NCBI GenBank assembly: GCA_963838795.1
Contig: CAWISL010000010.1
Location: 372,001-436,000 of the forward strand
Source: JAIBJN01 sp963838795
Lineage (GTDB): Bacteria; Actinomycetota; Thermoleophilia; Gaiellales; Gaiellaceae
Length of the DNA: 64,000 bases
Direction: 5' to 3'
The translations under genes were made by a program, and so were the position numbers. The notes beneath the pieces were generated by a model, which did no database searches, was not told the DNA's origin, and saw only the letters and a list, made by a program, of their open reading frames with translations. Numbering within the stretch: position 1 is the stretch's first letter; each line of letters opens with the position of its first letter. This document shows positions 17,338 to 26,134 of the stretch, piece by piece.

Positions 17338-18116
17338 TACGTGTCGGTGCCGGCGTACGCTTCGCGGCGAGCTTCGATCTGTGCTGCCCAGCGCTTCTCC
17401 AGGATGACGGAGGCCCAGATCGAGAGCTCGAAGAGGAGCAGGAGCGGGACGACCTCGAACGCGAGCGAGACCGGGTCGACGGTCGGGAGCAGGATGGCGA
17501 CCAGGAGCACGCTGACATAGCCGATGCGGCGGTTGCGCCTCAGCGTCGCCGACGTGAGGACGCCGAGCCGGACGAGCGCCAGCACGAAGATGGGAAGGAG
17601 GAAGACGAGCGCGAAGCCGATCAGGCCGAGGGTCACGAACGAGAAGTAGTAGTTCGCCCTGATCTCGATCTGGAAGAACTCCTCGTTGTAGGTCGTGAGG
17701 AAGTGGAGCGCGCGCGGGAGCACGATCCAGTACGCGAAGGCGAGCCCGGCGGCGAAGAGCGCCGTCGAGATGGCCACGAAGACCGCGACGATCCGCTGCG
17801 AATGCTCCTGGAAGGCAGGCGCGAGAAAGCTCCAGGTCTGCCAGAGGACGACCGGGAGCGCCAGGGCGAAGCCCGCGTAGAAGCTCACCTTGATCGAGGT
17901 GAAGAAGGGCTCCGTGACCCCGAAGGTGATCAGCTCCTTCCCCTCCGGCAGCGGCGCTTCGAGCCAGCGCAGGATGGTGTCCTGGAAGACGAACGCGACG
18001 ACGAAGCCGACGGCGACGGCGCCGAGCGCGATGATCAGGCGCGAGCGGAGCTCGTCGAGGTGCTCGACGAGCGTGACGCGATCGCCGTGCTCGAGGCGAC
18101 GCGGCAGCCGGGCCAT
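17337..18116 (-). CDS. tatC: Sec-independent protein translocase TatC
   Basis: 259 residues with six membrane helices. It has the typical N-terminal LVEHLDELRSRL, the periplasmic loop motif SFYAGFALALPVV, FLAPAF and the FAYWIVLPRALHFL stretch. TatC recognises twin-arginine signal peptides and forms the core of the Tat translocase. Transcribed just after tatA with a 6-bp gap. Confidence 0.96.
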   Translation of the reverse strand: MARLPRRLEHGDRVTLVEHLDELRSRLIIALGAVAVGFVVAFVFQDTILRWLEAPLPEGKELITFGVTEPFFTSIKVSFYAGFALALPVVLWQTWSFLAPAFQEHSQRIVAVFVAISTALFAAGLAFAYWIVLPRALHFLTTYNEEFFQIEIRANYYFSFVTLGLIGFALVFLLPIFVLALVRLGVLTSATLRRNRRIGYVSVLLVAILLPTVDPVSLAFEVVPLLLLFELSIWASVILEKRWAAQIEARREAYAGTDT

Positions 18117-18122
18117 GGCGCC

Positions 18123-18380
18123 CTAGCGGGGGACGCGCTCGGTCTCGACGCGCTCGGGGTCGGACGACGGGTGCACGGCTGGAGGAGCAGCGCTCTCGGG
18201 CGCCGGAGGGGGCGTCAGCTCGGTCTTCTCCGGCTCTTCCTTGCCCGTGACCGCGTCCTTGAACTCACGCATGCCGTGACCGATCGAGCGTCCCATCTCG
18301 GGAAGCCGCTTCGCGCCGAACACGAGCAGGAGCACGACCATGAGGATGACCAGCTCCCAGATGCCGATTCCAAAGGGCAT
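18123..18380 (-). CDS. tatA: Sec-independent protein translocase TatA
   Basis: 85 residues. One N-terminal helix (IGIWELVILMVVLLLVFG), the conserved FGAKRLPEMGRSIGHGMREF amphipathic segment, then a Pro/Glu-rich tail. The ATG at 18380 fits family start MPFGIGIWEL; an upstream in-frame extension adds unrelated residues. TATCCT lies 8 nt before the ATG on the minus strand, consistent with a near-leaderless message. Confidence 0.93.
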   Translation of the reverse strand: MPFGIGIWELVILMVVLLLVFGAKRLPEMGRSIGHGMREFKDAVTGKEEPEKTELTPPPAPESAAPPAVHPSSDPERVETERVPR

Positions 18381-18392
18381 TGAGCTCAGGAT

Positions 18393-18412
18393 ACCATCGT
18401 CTTCCCGATGGT
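18393..18412. promoter_or_regulatory. Perfect inverted repeat between tatA and sufC
   Basis: ACCATCG-N6-CGATGGT in the 118-bp gap between two divergent operons. It overlaps the probable tatA promoter region and lies upstream of sufC. It could be an operator for an iron- or redox-responsive repressor, or an RNA hairpin. Seen directly; role inferred. Confidence 0.45.
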
Positions 18413-18498
18413 CGTACCAGGCCAAGTCGCTACACTGTCTCTGTCACGAAGCGGCTCCTGAGGCCGTTTCCGGAGCTTCACTACTCAGTTAGGACCCT

Positions 18499-19277
<779 letters not shown>

Positions 19278-19278
<1 letters not shown>

Positions 19279-20690
19279 TGGCCACAACTGAAACCCAGGT
19301 CGTCGGCGAGATCGGCAACGACTACAAGTTCGGCTTCCACGACCCTGAGAACTACTTCTTCAAGTCACAGCGAGGGCTGACGCGCGAGATCGTCGCGGCG
19401 ATCTCCGAGCACAAGAACGAGCCGGCGTGGATGCGCGAGTTCCGGCTCAAGTCGCTCGACTACTTCGAGGCGCGCCCGATGCCGTCCTGGGGCGGCGACC
19501 TCTCCGGGATCGACTTCGACAACATCTACTACTACATCAAGCCGACCGAGACCCAGGCGAAGTCCTGGGAGGACCTGCCGCCCGACATCAAGCAGACGTG
19601 GGACCGGCTCGGCATCCCCGAGGCCGAGCGCAAGTTCCTCGCCGGCGTCGGCGCGCAGTACGAGTCCGAGGTCGTCTACCACAAGCTGCAGGCCGACCTC
19701 GAGGCGAAGGGAGTGCTCTTCCTCGACATGGACTCGGGCCTGCGCGAGCACGAGGAGCTCGTGCGCCAGTACTTCGGGACGATCATCCCGCAGAACGACA
19801 ACAAGTTCGCGGCGCTCAACTCGGCCGTCTGGTCGGGGGGCTCCTTCATCTACGTGCCGCCGGGCGTCTCGATCGAGATGCCGCTCCAGGCCTACTTCCG
19901 CATCAACGCCGAGAACATGGGCCAATTCGAGCGCACGCTGATCATCGTCGACGAGGGCGCCTACGTGCACTACGTCGAAGGCTGCACGGCGCCGATCTAC
20001 ACGACCGACTCGCTCCACTCTGCGGTCGTCGAGATCGTCGTCAAGCCGGGCGGACGCTGCCGCTACACGACGATCCAGAACTGGTCGAACAACGTCTACA
20101 ACCTCGTCACGAAGCGCGCAGTCGCCTACGAGAACGCGACGATGGAGTGGGTGGACGGGAACCTCGGCTCGAAGCAGACGATGAAGTACCCCGCCATCTG
20201 GCTGATGGGCGAGGGCGCCCACGGCGAGGTGCTGTCGATCGCCTTCGCCGGCGACGGACAGCACCAGGACGCGGGCGGCAAGGCAGTCCACGTCGCGCCG
20301 AACACGTCCTCGGTGATCACGTCGAAGTCGATCTCGAAGAACGGTGGGCGGTCCAGCTACCGCGGACTCCTCGAGGTCGCCAAGGGCGCTCACGGGGCGC
20401 GCTCCAAGGTCGTCTGCGACGCGCTCATCCTCGACGAGGACTCGCGCACGGACACGTACCCGTACATCCGTATCGACGAGAACGACGTGGACATCGGGCA
20501 CGAGGCCACGGTCTCGAAGATCGGCGAGGAGCAGCTCTTCTACCTCATGAGCCGGGGCCTCTCCGAGGCCGAAGCGGCTGCGATGATCGTCTCCGGCTTC
20601 GTCGAGCCGATCACGAAGGAGCTCCCGCTCGAGTACGCCGTCGAGCTGAACCGCCTGATCCAGCTCCAGATGGAAGGCAGTGTCGGCTAG
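19278..20690 (+). CDS. sufB: Fe-S cluster assembly scaffold SufB
   Basis: 470 residues, usual length. Characteristic blocks are NDYKFGFHDPE near the N-terminus, YVPPGVSIEMPLQAYFRIN, VDEGAYVHYVEGCTAP containing the scaffold Cys, and FYLMSRGLSEAEAAAMIVSGF near the C-terminus. GTG start is coupled to sufC. Forms the SufBC2D scaffold on which clusters are built. Confidence 0.96.
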
Positions 20691-21063
20691 CGCGATCGGC
20701 GTAGAGCGCACCGACTTCATCTCGGTGCCGGTTCGGGACATGGAGCGGTCGAAGAGGTTCTACTCCGAGACGCTGGGTCTCCCGAGCCCGAATCTGAACG
20801 AGGGTTGGCCGGAGTTCGAGACCGGGAACGTGAGCCTGTACTTGATGGATCCGACGAACGTAGGCCAGGAGTTCACCGGGCCGCACACAGCGCACATCGC
20901 GCTGCGCGTGCCGGACGTCGCCGCCGCACGTGCCGACCTCGAGGCGAAGGACGTCGAGTTCGAGGGCGACATCTTCGACTCGGGCGTCTGCCATATGGCC
21001 TTCTTCCGCGACCCAGACGGCAACGCGCTCATGCTCCACCGCAGGTATGCGCCACATGACTAG
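20680..21063 (+). CDS. VOC/glyoxalase-fold protein inside the suf operon
   Basis: 127 residues, one vicinal-oxygen-chelate domain: FISVPVRDMERSKRFYSETL at the start and VCHMAFFRDPDGNALMLHRR at the end. The GTG start lies inside the sufB 3' end and its stop lies inside the sufD 5' end, so it is embedded in the operon. Metal ligand positions (His/Glu) are only partly visible. Members include glyoxalases, dioxygenases and resistance proteins; its job here is unknown. Co-translation suggests a link to Fe-S assembly or oxidative stress (inference). Confidence 0.82.
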   Translation: MSASAIGVERTDFISVPVRDMERSKRFYSETLGLPSPNLNEGWPEFETGNVSLYLMDPTNVGQEFTGPHTAHIALRVPDVAAARADLEAKDVEFEGDIFDSGVCHMAFFRDPDGNALMLHRRYAPHD

Positions 21064-22222
21064 AGAGCTGGCGCTCGAGCGCTACCAGCAGCTGCCGCTC
21101 CCGTCGACGTCCGACGAGCACTGGCGCTTCACCGACCTGCGCGGTTTCGACCCGGAGTCCTACGTCTCGAACGGCGCGGCCGTCGAGTCGGTGGCCGACA
21201 GCATGCTCGAGATCGACGCCGCCGGGATCGCGGAGGCGACCGAGGGCGGGATCGAGATCGTCAGCGCGCCTGAGGGGATTACATTCGAGCCGCTCGTCGA
21301 CCACGCGCTCCTCGGCACGCTGGTGGGGCCCGAGGACAAGCTCACGTCCCACAACGCCGCCGTCTGGCAGCACGGGCTCCTCGTCCGCGTGCCGGCGGGC
21401 CTCGAGCTGGAGAAGCCCCTCTACGTGCGCGTCGGGAACTCGACTGCGGGCGGCTCCCTCTTCTGGCGACTGCTCGTCGTCGCAGAGGAGGGCTCGCGCT
21501 TCACGCTGATCGAGGAGTCGGCCTCGACCGACCCCGAGCTCGAGTCCTACTCGAACGCGGTCGCCGAGGTGTTCGTCGAGCGCGGCGCGAAGCTCGAGTA
21601 CGTCTCCATCCAGAACCTCTCGCGCTCGACCTGGCACTTCGCCACGCACCGCGCGCGGGTGGCCGAGGACGCCGAGCTGGACTGGGTCGCGGGCGGCTTC
21701 GGCTCCCGCAAGGGCAAGATCACGATCGAGAACCGCCTCGCCGGCAAGGGGGCCACCTCGCGCGTCACAGGCGCCTACTTCGCCGACGGCGACCAGCACC
21801 TCGACTACGACACGCTCCAGGAGCACGAGGCGCCCAACACCACCTCCGACTTCGCCTTCAAGGGCGTGCTGCGGGACAAAGCCACGTCCGTCTGGCGCGG
21901 GATGATCAAGGTCGAGCGGGACGCGCAGCGCACGAACGCCTACCAGGAGAACCGCAACCTCCTGCTCTCTCCCGAGGCCCACGCCGACTCGATCCCCGGG
22001 CTCGAGATCCTCGCCAACGACGTGCGCTGCACGCACGGCGCCACGGTCTCGCAGGTCAACCGTGACGAGCTGTTCTACTGCATGGCCCGCGGCCTCTCCC
22101 GCGAGGAGGCCCAGCTCTTGATCGTGCGCGGCTTCTACCAGGAGATCTTCGACCGCATCGAGCTCGCCCCGGTGCGGGACGCGCTCCAGAGCGTCCTCGA
22201 GGCGCGCCTGCTCGCGACGTAG
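21056..22222 (+). CDS. sufD: Fe-S cluster assembly protein SufD
   Basis: 388 residues. N-terminal WRFTDLRGFDPESY resembles the SufD family start. The beta-helix core includes HLDYDTLQEHEAPNTTSDFAFKG (split here only by family habit) and KVERDAQRTNAYQENRNLLL, and the end carries the SufB/D motif FYCMARGLSREEAQLLIVRG. ATG 21056 is chosen; 21047 is also in frame. It partners SufB in the scaffold. Last gene of the coupled suf run. Confidence 0.94.
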   Translation: MTRELALERYQQLPLPSTSDEHWRFTDLRGFDPESYVSNGAAVESVADSMLEIDAAGIAEATEGGIEIVSAPEGITFEPLVDHALLGTLVGPEDKLTSHNAAVWQHGLLVRVPAGLELEKPLYVRVGNSTAGGSLFWRLLVVAEEGSRFTLIEESASTDPELESYSNAVAEVFVERGAKLEYVSIQNLSRSTWHFATHRARVAEDAELDWVAGGFGSRKGKITIENRLAGKGATSRVTGAYFADGDQHLDYDTLQEHEAPNTTSDFAFKGVLRDKATSVWRGMIKVERDAQRTNAYQENRNLLLSPEAHADSIPGLEILANDVRCTHGATVSQVNRDELFYCMARGLSREEAQLLIVRGFYQEIFDRIELAPVRDALQSVLEARLLAT

Positions 22223-22223
22223 A

Positions 22224-22348
22224 CCGTTCGGGCCGGCCGAAGCAGGCCGGGCGGAGAACGACGTGAGACCAAGTGGTGAAGATCCGGCGAACAGCGTGAC
22301 CCCTCGAGGGCGAGCAGTTACGATCGCGCGGTGGGCGGCGACTAGCTG
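22224..22348 (+). other. Intergenic stretch after sufD with a GC hairpin
   Basis: About 125 bp. A 6-bp stem CCGGCC-GAAGCA-GGCCGG lies near its start, just after the sufD stop, with no T-run; it may weakly end or stabilise the suf message. The rest shows no coding potential I can support. Confidence 0.3.
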
Positions 22349-22740
22349 ATGGACGCGAATCAACTCTCCACGCTGCCGGCGTTCGGCGACCTGACCGACG
22401 AGGAGCAAGCCCGCATCGCTGAGGCCGGCGACGTGATCGACGTTCCGACTGGGCCCTTCTCACCGCCGAGGGCGAGTTCGGCTACAGCTTCTTCATCGTC
22501 GAGGAAGGTACGGCCGAGGTGGCCGAGCACGGTGCGCCCATCTGCGAGCTCGGGGCGGGCGACTTCTTCGGCGAGATCGGGCTGCTCGTCACGGGCCGGC
22601 GGACGGCGTCGGTGACGGCGACGTCGCCGATGCGGCTGTTCGCCCTGTTCGAGCAGGATTTCCGCCGCCTGTGCGCGGAGGTCCCGGCCTTCGAGCGCCG
22701 GGTGCGTGAGGTCATGGCCAAGCGCCTCGGCTGGCGCTAG
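22349..22740 (+). pseudogene. Cyclic-nucleotide-binding-domain protein broken by one frameshift
   Basis: The first 35 codons (MDANQLSTLPAFGDLTDEEQ ... VIDVPTG) read as the start of a cNMP-binding domain. The rest of the domain continues one frame away: EGEFGYSFFIVEEGTAEVAE, the phosphate-binding ELGAGDFFGEIGLL, then RTASVTATSPMRL. The shift falls near 22451-22459 (GGGCCCTTCT) and is repaired by adding one base. The restored product would be about 130 residues, a stand-alone regulator or anchor domain without an effector. It may be a real pseudogene, an assembly or sequencing error, or a frameshifted gene. Confidence 0.75.
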
Positions 22741-22758
22741 AGCTTCTCCGTCCGCGAC

Positions 22759-22764
22759 TAGGCT
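22759..22764 (+). promoter_or_regulatory. Candidate -10 element (TAGGCT)
   Basis: Located 8 nt before the ATG at 22773, matching the spacing seen at other genes here. Suggests a leaderless or nearly leaderless methyltransferase message. Confidence 0.4.
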
Positions 22765-22772
22765 TGAAGGTC

Positions 22773-23420
22773 ATGAGCGGCTGCTGCCAGCCTCCGCGCG
22801 GCTACACGAGGCTCTTCTCCGAGCGTGCCGCTCGCCGGGACGCGAAGCGCTACCGGCGGGACGGTCTCGACGACACGGCCGAGGAGATGGTCGGCTTCCT
22901 GCGGGAGCGCGGAGTCGAGGGGGCGTCCGTCCTGGAGATCGGCGGCGGCGTGGGAGCGATCCAGCTCGAGCTGCTCCGGGCCGGCGCCGCCCGCGCGACG
23001 AACCTCGAGCTCTCGCCGGAGTACGAGGAGACAGCTGAGGACCTGGTGCACGAGCGCGGGCTCGAAGGGAGAGTGGAGCGGCGCCTCGGCGACGTGGTCC
23101 AGGAGCCCGAGCTTGCAGGTGAAGCCGACGCCGTCGTCATGCACCGCGTCGTCTGCTGCTACCCGGACTACGACGCGCTGGTCGGAGCGGCCGCGGAACG
23201 AGCGACCCGGGTTCTCGTCATGAGCTTCCCGCGCCCTCGCCGGCTGATCCGGGTCTGGTTCGGCGCGATGAACGTGGGCGCCAGGCTTCTCCGCTGGGAG
23301 TACCGGACCTGGGTGCATCCGCCCCGGGCCCTGATCGCCGCCGCCGAGCGGAGGGGTCTGACCCTCGCGACCGAGACCCGCGGCCGCATCTGGCAGGCCG
23401 CGGCGCTCGAGCGCAAGTAA
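22773..23420 (+). CDS. Class I SAM-dependent methyltransferase
   Basis: 215 residues. The SAM motif I is SVLEIGGGVGAIQLELL near residue 50, followed by NLELSPEYEE (motif II acidic residue) and ADAVVMHRVVCCYPDYDALV. The N-terminal MSGCCQPPRGYTRLFS with tandem Cys and the RWEYRTWVHPP region recall small methyltransferases annotated as Mg-protoporphyrin methyltransferase-like, but no tetrapyrrole genes are near. Substrate unknown. It sits between the broken cNMP gene and sufS. Confidence 0.85.
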   Translation: MSGCCQPPRGYTRLFSERAARRDAKRYRRDGLDDTAEEMVGFLRERGVEGASVLEIGGGVGAIQLELLRAGAARATNLELSPEYEETAEDLVHERGLEGRVERRLGDVVQEPELAGEADAVVMHRVVCCYPDYDALVGAAAERATRVLVMSFPRPRRLIRVWFGAMNVGARLLRWEYRTWVHPPRALIAAAERRGLTLATETRGRIWQAAALERK

Positions 23421-23477
23421 CGGTCGGTTGCATGGCAGCGCTGGGCCGCCCGCTCCGGGGCCGCGCCGGGCCGTCGC

Positions 23478-23483
23478 TACGAT
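23478..23483 (+). promoter_or_regulatory. Candidate -10 element (TACGAT) of sufS
   Basis: Hexamer 6 nt before the sufS ATG at 23490, which would put the start codon at or next to +1. No Shine-Dalgarno is visible. Confidence 0.45.
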
Positions 23484-23489
23484 AGGTCC

Positions 23490-24734
23490 ATGGCGGTGAC
23501 TGCTCAGCCGAGGCTCGACGCGGAGAGGATTCGCGCCGACTTTCCCATCTTCGAACGGCCGGTGCACGGGAAGCCTCTTGCCTACCTCGACTCGGCCGCG
23601 TCCTCACAGAAGCCTCGGCAGGTGCTCGACGCGATGACGACGTTCTACGAGACCTCCTACGCGAACATCCATCGCGGCGTCTACGACCTGGCCGAGCGTT
23701 CCACCGAGGCCTACGAGGCCGCGCGCGAGACGGTGCGGGCATACGTGAACGCCGAGTCCGAGCGCGAGATCGTCTTCACGCGAAACGTCACCGCCGCGCT
23801 GAACACGGTCGCCTACGGTTGGGGGCTCGACAACCTCGGCCCCGGGGACCTCGTTCTCGCCACCGAGCTGGAGCACCATTCAAACTTCGTGCCCTGGCAG
23901 TACATCGCCGGGAGAACCGGCGCCGAGTTCGGCGTCGTCCCCGTGGACGCCGAAGGCGAGCTGGAGCTCGACGACCTGGACGCCCTCACGGCCGGGGGCC
24001 GGCCGAAGGTGCTTGCGTGCACCGCAGTCTCCAACTCGCTCGGCACGATCACGTCTCTCGCCCGTCTCGTCGAGTGGGCGCACGGGCAGGGCGCCATCGC
24101 GGTCGTGGACGCCGCCCAGGCGGCCCCGCACACGGCGGTCGACGTCCAGGCGATCGGCGCCGACTTCGTCGCCTTCACGGGGCACAAGGTCTGCGGGCCA
24201 ACCGGGATCGGCGCCCTCTGGGGCCGAGCCGGGCTCCTGGAGTCGATGTCGCCGTTCGAGCTCGGCGGGCACATGATCCGCAAGGTCACGGTCGAGAAGA
24301 CCACGTGGAACCAGATCCCGCACAAGTTCGAGGCGGGCACGGCGCCCATCGCCGAGGCCGTCGGGCTCGCTGCCGCCCTCGACTACGTCACCGACGTCGG
24401 CCTTGCCGCGATTGAGCGGCACGAGCACGAGCTGACCGAGTACGCGCTCGGGCGCCTGGGGGAGGTTCCCGGGCTCCGCCTCTACGGCCCGCCTGCCGGG
24501 CGTCGGGTCGGGATCGTCTCCTTCAACCTCGACGGCATCCACCCGCACGACGTCGCCCAGATCGTGGATGCCGAAGGCGTCGCCGTGCGCGCCGGCCACC
24601 ACTGCAACCAGCCGCTGATGGCGAAGCTGGGCGTCAACGCGACGTCGCGGGCGAGCTTCTACCTCTACACGCTGCCCGAGGAGATCGACAGGCTCGTCGA
24701 CGGCCTCCACCGCGCGCGTAAGCTTTTCTCGTAG
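23490..24734 (+). CDS. sufS: Cysteine desulfurase SufS
   Basis: 414 residues. PLP-dependent class V fold; the PLP lysine lies in TGHKVCGPTGIG (about K233) and the catalytic cysteine in RAGHHCNQPLM (about C372), the pattern of group II (SufS) enzymes. N-terminal block RADFPIFERPVHGKPLAYLD is typical. It mobilises sulfur from cysteine for the SufBCD scaffold. Followed after 165 bp by its usual sulfur acceptor sufU. Confidence 0.96.
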   Translation: MAVTAQPRLDAERIRADFPIFERPVHGKPLAYLDSAASSQKPRQVLDAMTTFYETSYANIHRGVYDLAERSTEAYEAARETVRAYVNAESEREIVFTRNVTAALNTVAYGWGLDNLGPGDLVLATELEHHSNFVPWQYIAGRTGAEFGVVPVDAEGELELDDLDALTAGGRPKVLACTAVSNSLGTITSLARLVEWAHGQGAIAVVDAAQAAPHTAVDVQAIGADFVAFTGHKVCGPTGIGALWGRAGLLESMSPFELGGHMIRKVTVEKTTWNQIPHKFEAGTAPIAEAVGLAAALDYVTDVGLAAIERHEHELTEYALGRLGEVPGLRLYGPPAGRRVGIVSFNLDGIHPHDVAQIVDAEGVAVRAGHHCNQPLMAKLGVNATSRASFYLYTLPEEIDRLVDGLHRARKLFS

Positions 24735-24748
24735 TGCCCATTCAGGTA

Positions 24749-24816
24749 ATCCAGCCTCGACTCTGCGTCGCGAGCACCAAGCGGGAGTTCGCACTCGCAC
24801 GCGGCCAAGGCTGGAT
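24749..24816 (+). repeat. Structured element between sufS and sufU
   Basis: A perfect 9-bp inverted repeat, ATCCAGCCT (24749-24757) and AGGCTGGAT (24808-24816), encloses a second stem: GCGT-C-GCGAG around 24765-24774 with CTCGC-ACGC around 24794-24802. It could be an RNA processing or stability element, or a regulatory leader for sufU. It lacks an anticodon arm and a recognisable T-loop, so it is not a tRNA. Confidence 0.45.
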
Positions 24817-24899
24817 GCCTCGGCAAGGGCGAGGGTGGGCTCCCGCGCAGTGTGATCGCGGGGCAGAGGCAGGCTTGTATTGCCTGGAGGGGCACTGAC

Positions 24900-25328
24900 A
24901 TGGGCGAGCTCGACAGCCTCTACCGCGAGGTCATCCTCGACCACTACAAGAACCCCCGCGGCCACGGGGTGATCGACGGCGCCGACGCCGAGGCCGAGGG
25001 CCAGAATCCGCTCTGCGGCGACGAGGTCTCGATCGCCCTCTCCTTCGAGGGCGACACGATCGCCGACGTGAAGTTCCAGGGCCGCGGCTGCGCGATCAGC
25101 CAGGCGGCGACCTCGATGCTCATGGACATGGTCAAGGGTCGCACCGCCCAGGAGGTGGCCTCCATGTCCCGTGACGAGCTCCTGGAGGAAGTCGGCATCC
25201 CGCTGACGCCGGTACGCCTCAAATGCGCCCTGCTTGGCCTTGGCGTCCTCAAGCTGGCGCTCCATAAGGGCCGGGGCACGCCGCTTCCGGAGGAGTGGGC
25301 CGGGCTCGAGGAGCTCGAGCTCTCCTAA
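24900..25328 (+). CDS. sufU: SufU sulfur-transfer protein (IscU-like fold)
   Basis: 142 residues. Zinc/cluster cysteines occur in NPLCGDEV, QGRGCAISQA and RLKCALLGL, with the SufU-type insertion between the second and third. ATG 24900 has the strong ribosome site GGAGGGG; an earlier in-frame ATG at 24852 lacks one. Accepts persulfide from SufS. Confidence 0.94.
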   Translation: MGELDSLYREVILDHYKNPRGHGVIDGADAEAEGQNPLCGDEVSIALSFEGDTIADVKFQGRGCAISQAATSMLMDMVKGRTAQEVASMSRDELLEEVGIPLTPVRLKCALLGLGVLKLALHKGRGTPLPEEWAGLEELELS

Positions 25329-25331
25329 GCC

Positions 25332-25646
25332 GTGCGTGACCTGGTCGTCGGCCCGGTCGAGGAGCTGCCGCCGGGCGAGGTGAAGATCGTCCGCGACGGG
25401 CAGCTCGAGATCGGGGTCTACAACTGCGACGGCGCCTTCTACGCGATCGAGGACCGCTGCTCGCATGACGACGGGCCGCTTTGCGAGGGCGACTTCGAGC
25501 CCGGGGAGTGCGTGGCCATCTGCCCACGCCACGGATCTCACTTCGACGTGCGCACGGGAAGGGCGCTGACCTTGCCCGCGTACCTCCCCGTGGACACCTT
25601 CGAGGTCCGGGTCGAGGACGGGCTCGTGAAGGTTTCCGTGCCGTAG
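25332..25646 (+). CDS. Rieske-type [2Fe-2S] ferredoxin
   Basis: 104 residues. Two Rieske half-sites: RCSHDDGPL (Cys-x-His) and CPRHGSHFD (Cys-x2-His). Resembles ferredoxin components of non-haem dioxygenases and NirD-like proteins; no oxygenase is nearby. GTG start lies 3 bp after the sufU stop, so it is co-expressed with the Fe-S assembly genes, as often seen for SUF-linked ferredoxins. Confidence 0.92.
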   Translation: MRDLVVGPVEELPPGEVKIVRDGQLEIGVYNCDGAFYAIEDRCSHDDGPLCEGDFEPGECVAICPRHGSHFDVRTGRALTLPAYLPVDTFEVRVEDGLVKVSVP

Positions 25647-25665
25647 GGTCCCGCGGTCGTCGGGA

Positions 25666-26083
25666 CTACGGCGCGACGGTCGCGCCCCACTCCTCGGGCG
25701 CGAGCTCGCGGACGCGCTGGGCGAACGACCACCGGTGGCCCTCGAGATCCTCCGTGTCGTAGCGGCGGTCGCCGTACGCGGTGTCGTTCAGCTCTCCATG
25801 GATGCGCGCGCCCGCCGCGATGGCGCGCGCGTAGTGGGCGTCGACGTCCTCCACGTAGACATGCACGAGGTGGGTGAACGCCTGCAGCTCTTTCGGGCTC
25901 CGGTAGTCCGGGCCGGGGTGGCCGAGCGACACCTCGCCGTCGCCGATCGTGATCTCGGCATGTGTCACCGTTCCGTCCTCGTCGGCTGAAGCGGAGTCGT
26001 TCTCGGGCTCCGAACGCCGTGCCGAGCCAGTCGATCGCCGCGGAGACGTCTTGGTAGAGCAGGAATGGGATCACGGTCTGCAC
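25666..26083 (-). pseudogene. VOC/glyoxalase-family gene broken by one frameshift
   Basis: GTG 26083 with a strong ribosome site (GAGGGAGGGG on the minus strand) begins VQTVIPFLLYQDVSAAIDWL and reads about 32 codons to RERLRF. The rest of the domain, THAEITIGDGEVSLGHPGPD through VHVYVEDVDAHYARAIAAGA to the stop at 25666, continues in another frame. Dropping one base near 25985-25990 rejoins them into a PhnB-like protein of about 138 residues. Either decayed, a sequencing error, or a genuine frameshift. Confidence 0.72.
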
Positions 26084-26100
26084 GGTGCTGCCCCTCCCTC

Positions 26101-26128
26101 TTGGTCGTCCTGACGGAACGCGTATCAT
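26101..26128 (+). promoter_or_regulatory. Promoter of the free-standing small RNA
   Basis: TTGGTC (26101-26106), 16-bp spacer, TATCAT (26123-26128). One of the better housekeeping-type promoters in the window. It points into a non-coding stretch that ends at an intrinsic terminator. Confidence 0.6.
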
Positions 26129-26134
26129 GGCCTC

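Noticed and set aside
22224..22250. Third ANTAR-like hairpin (loop GAAGCA) after sufD
   Set aside because: Single stem, no overlapping terminator and no downstream gene start close by; one loop match is not enough.
24749..24816. Possible tRNA between sufS and sufU
   Set aside because: The ends pair over 9 bp and a T-arm-like hairpin exists, but there is no anticodon arm, no standard T-loop and no CCA.
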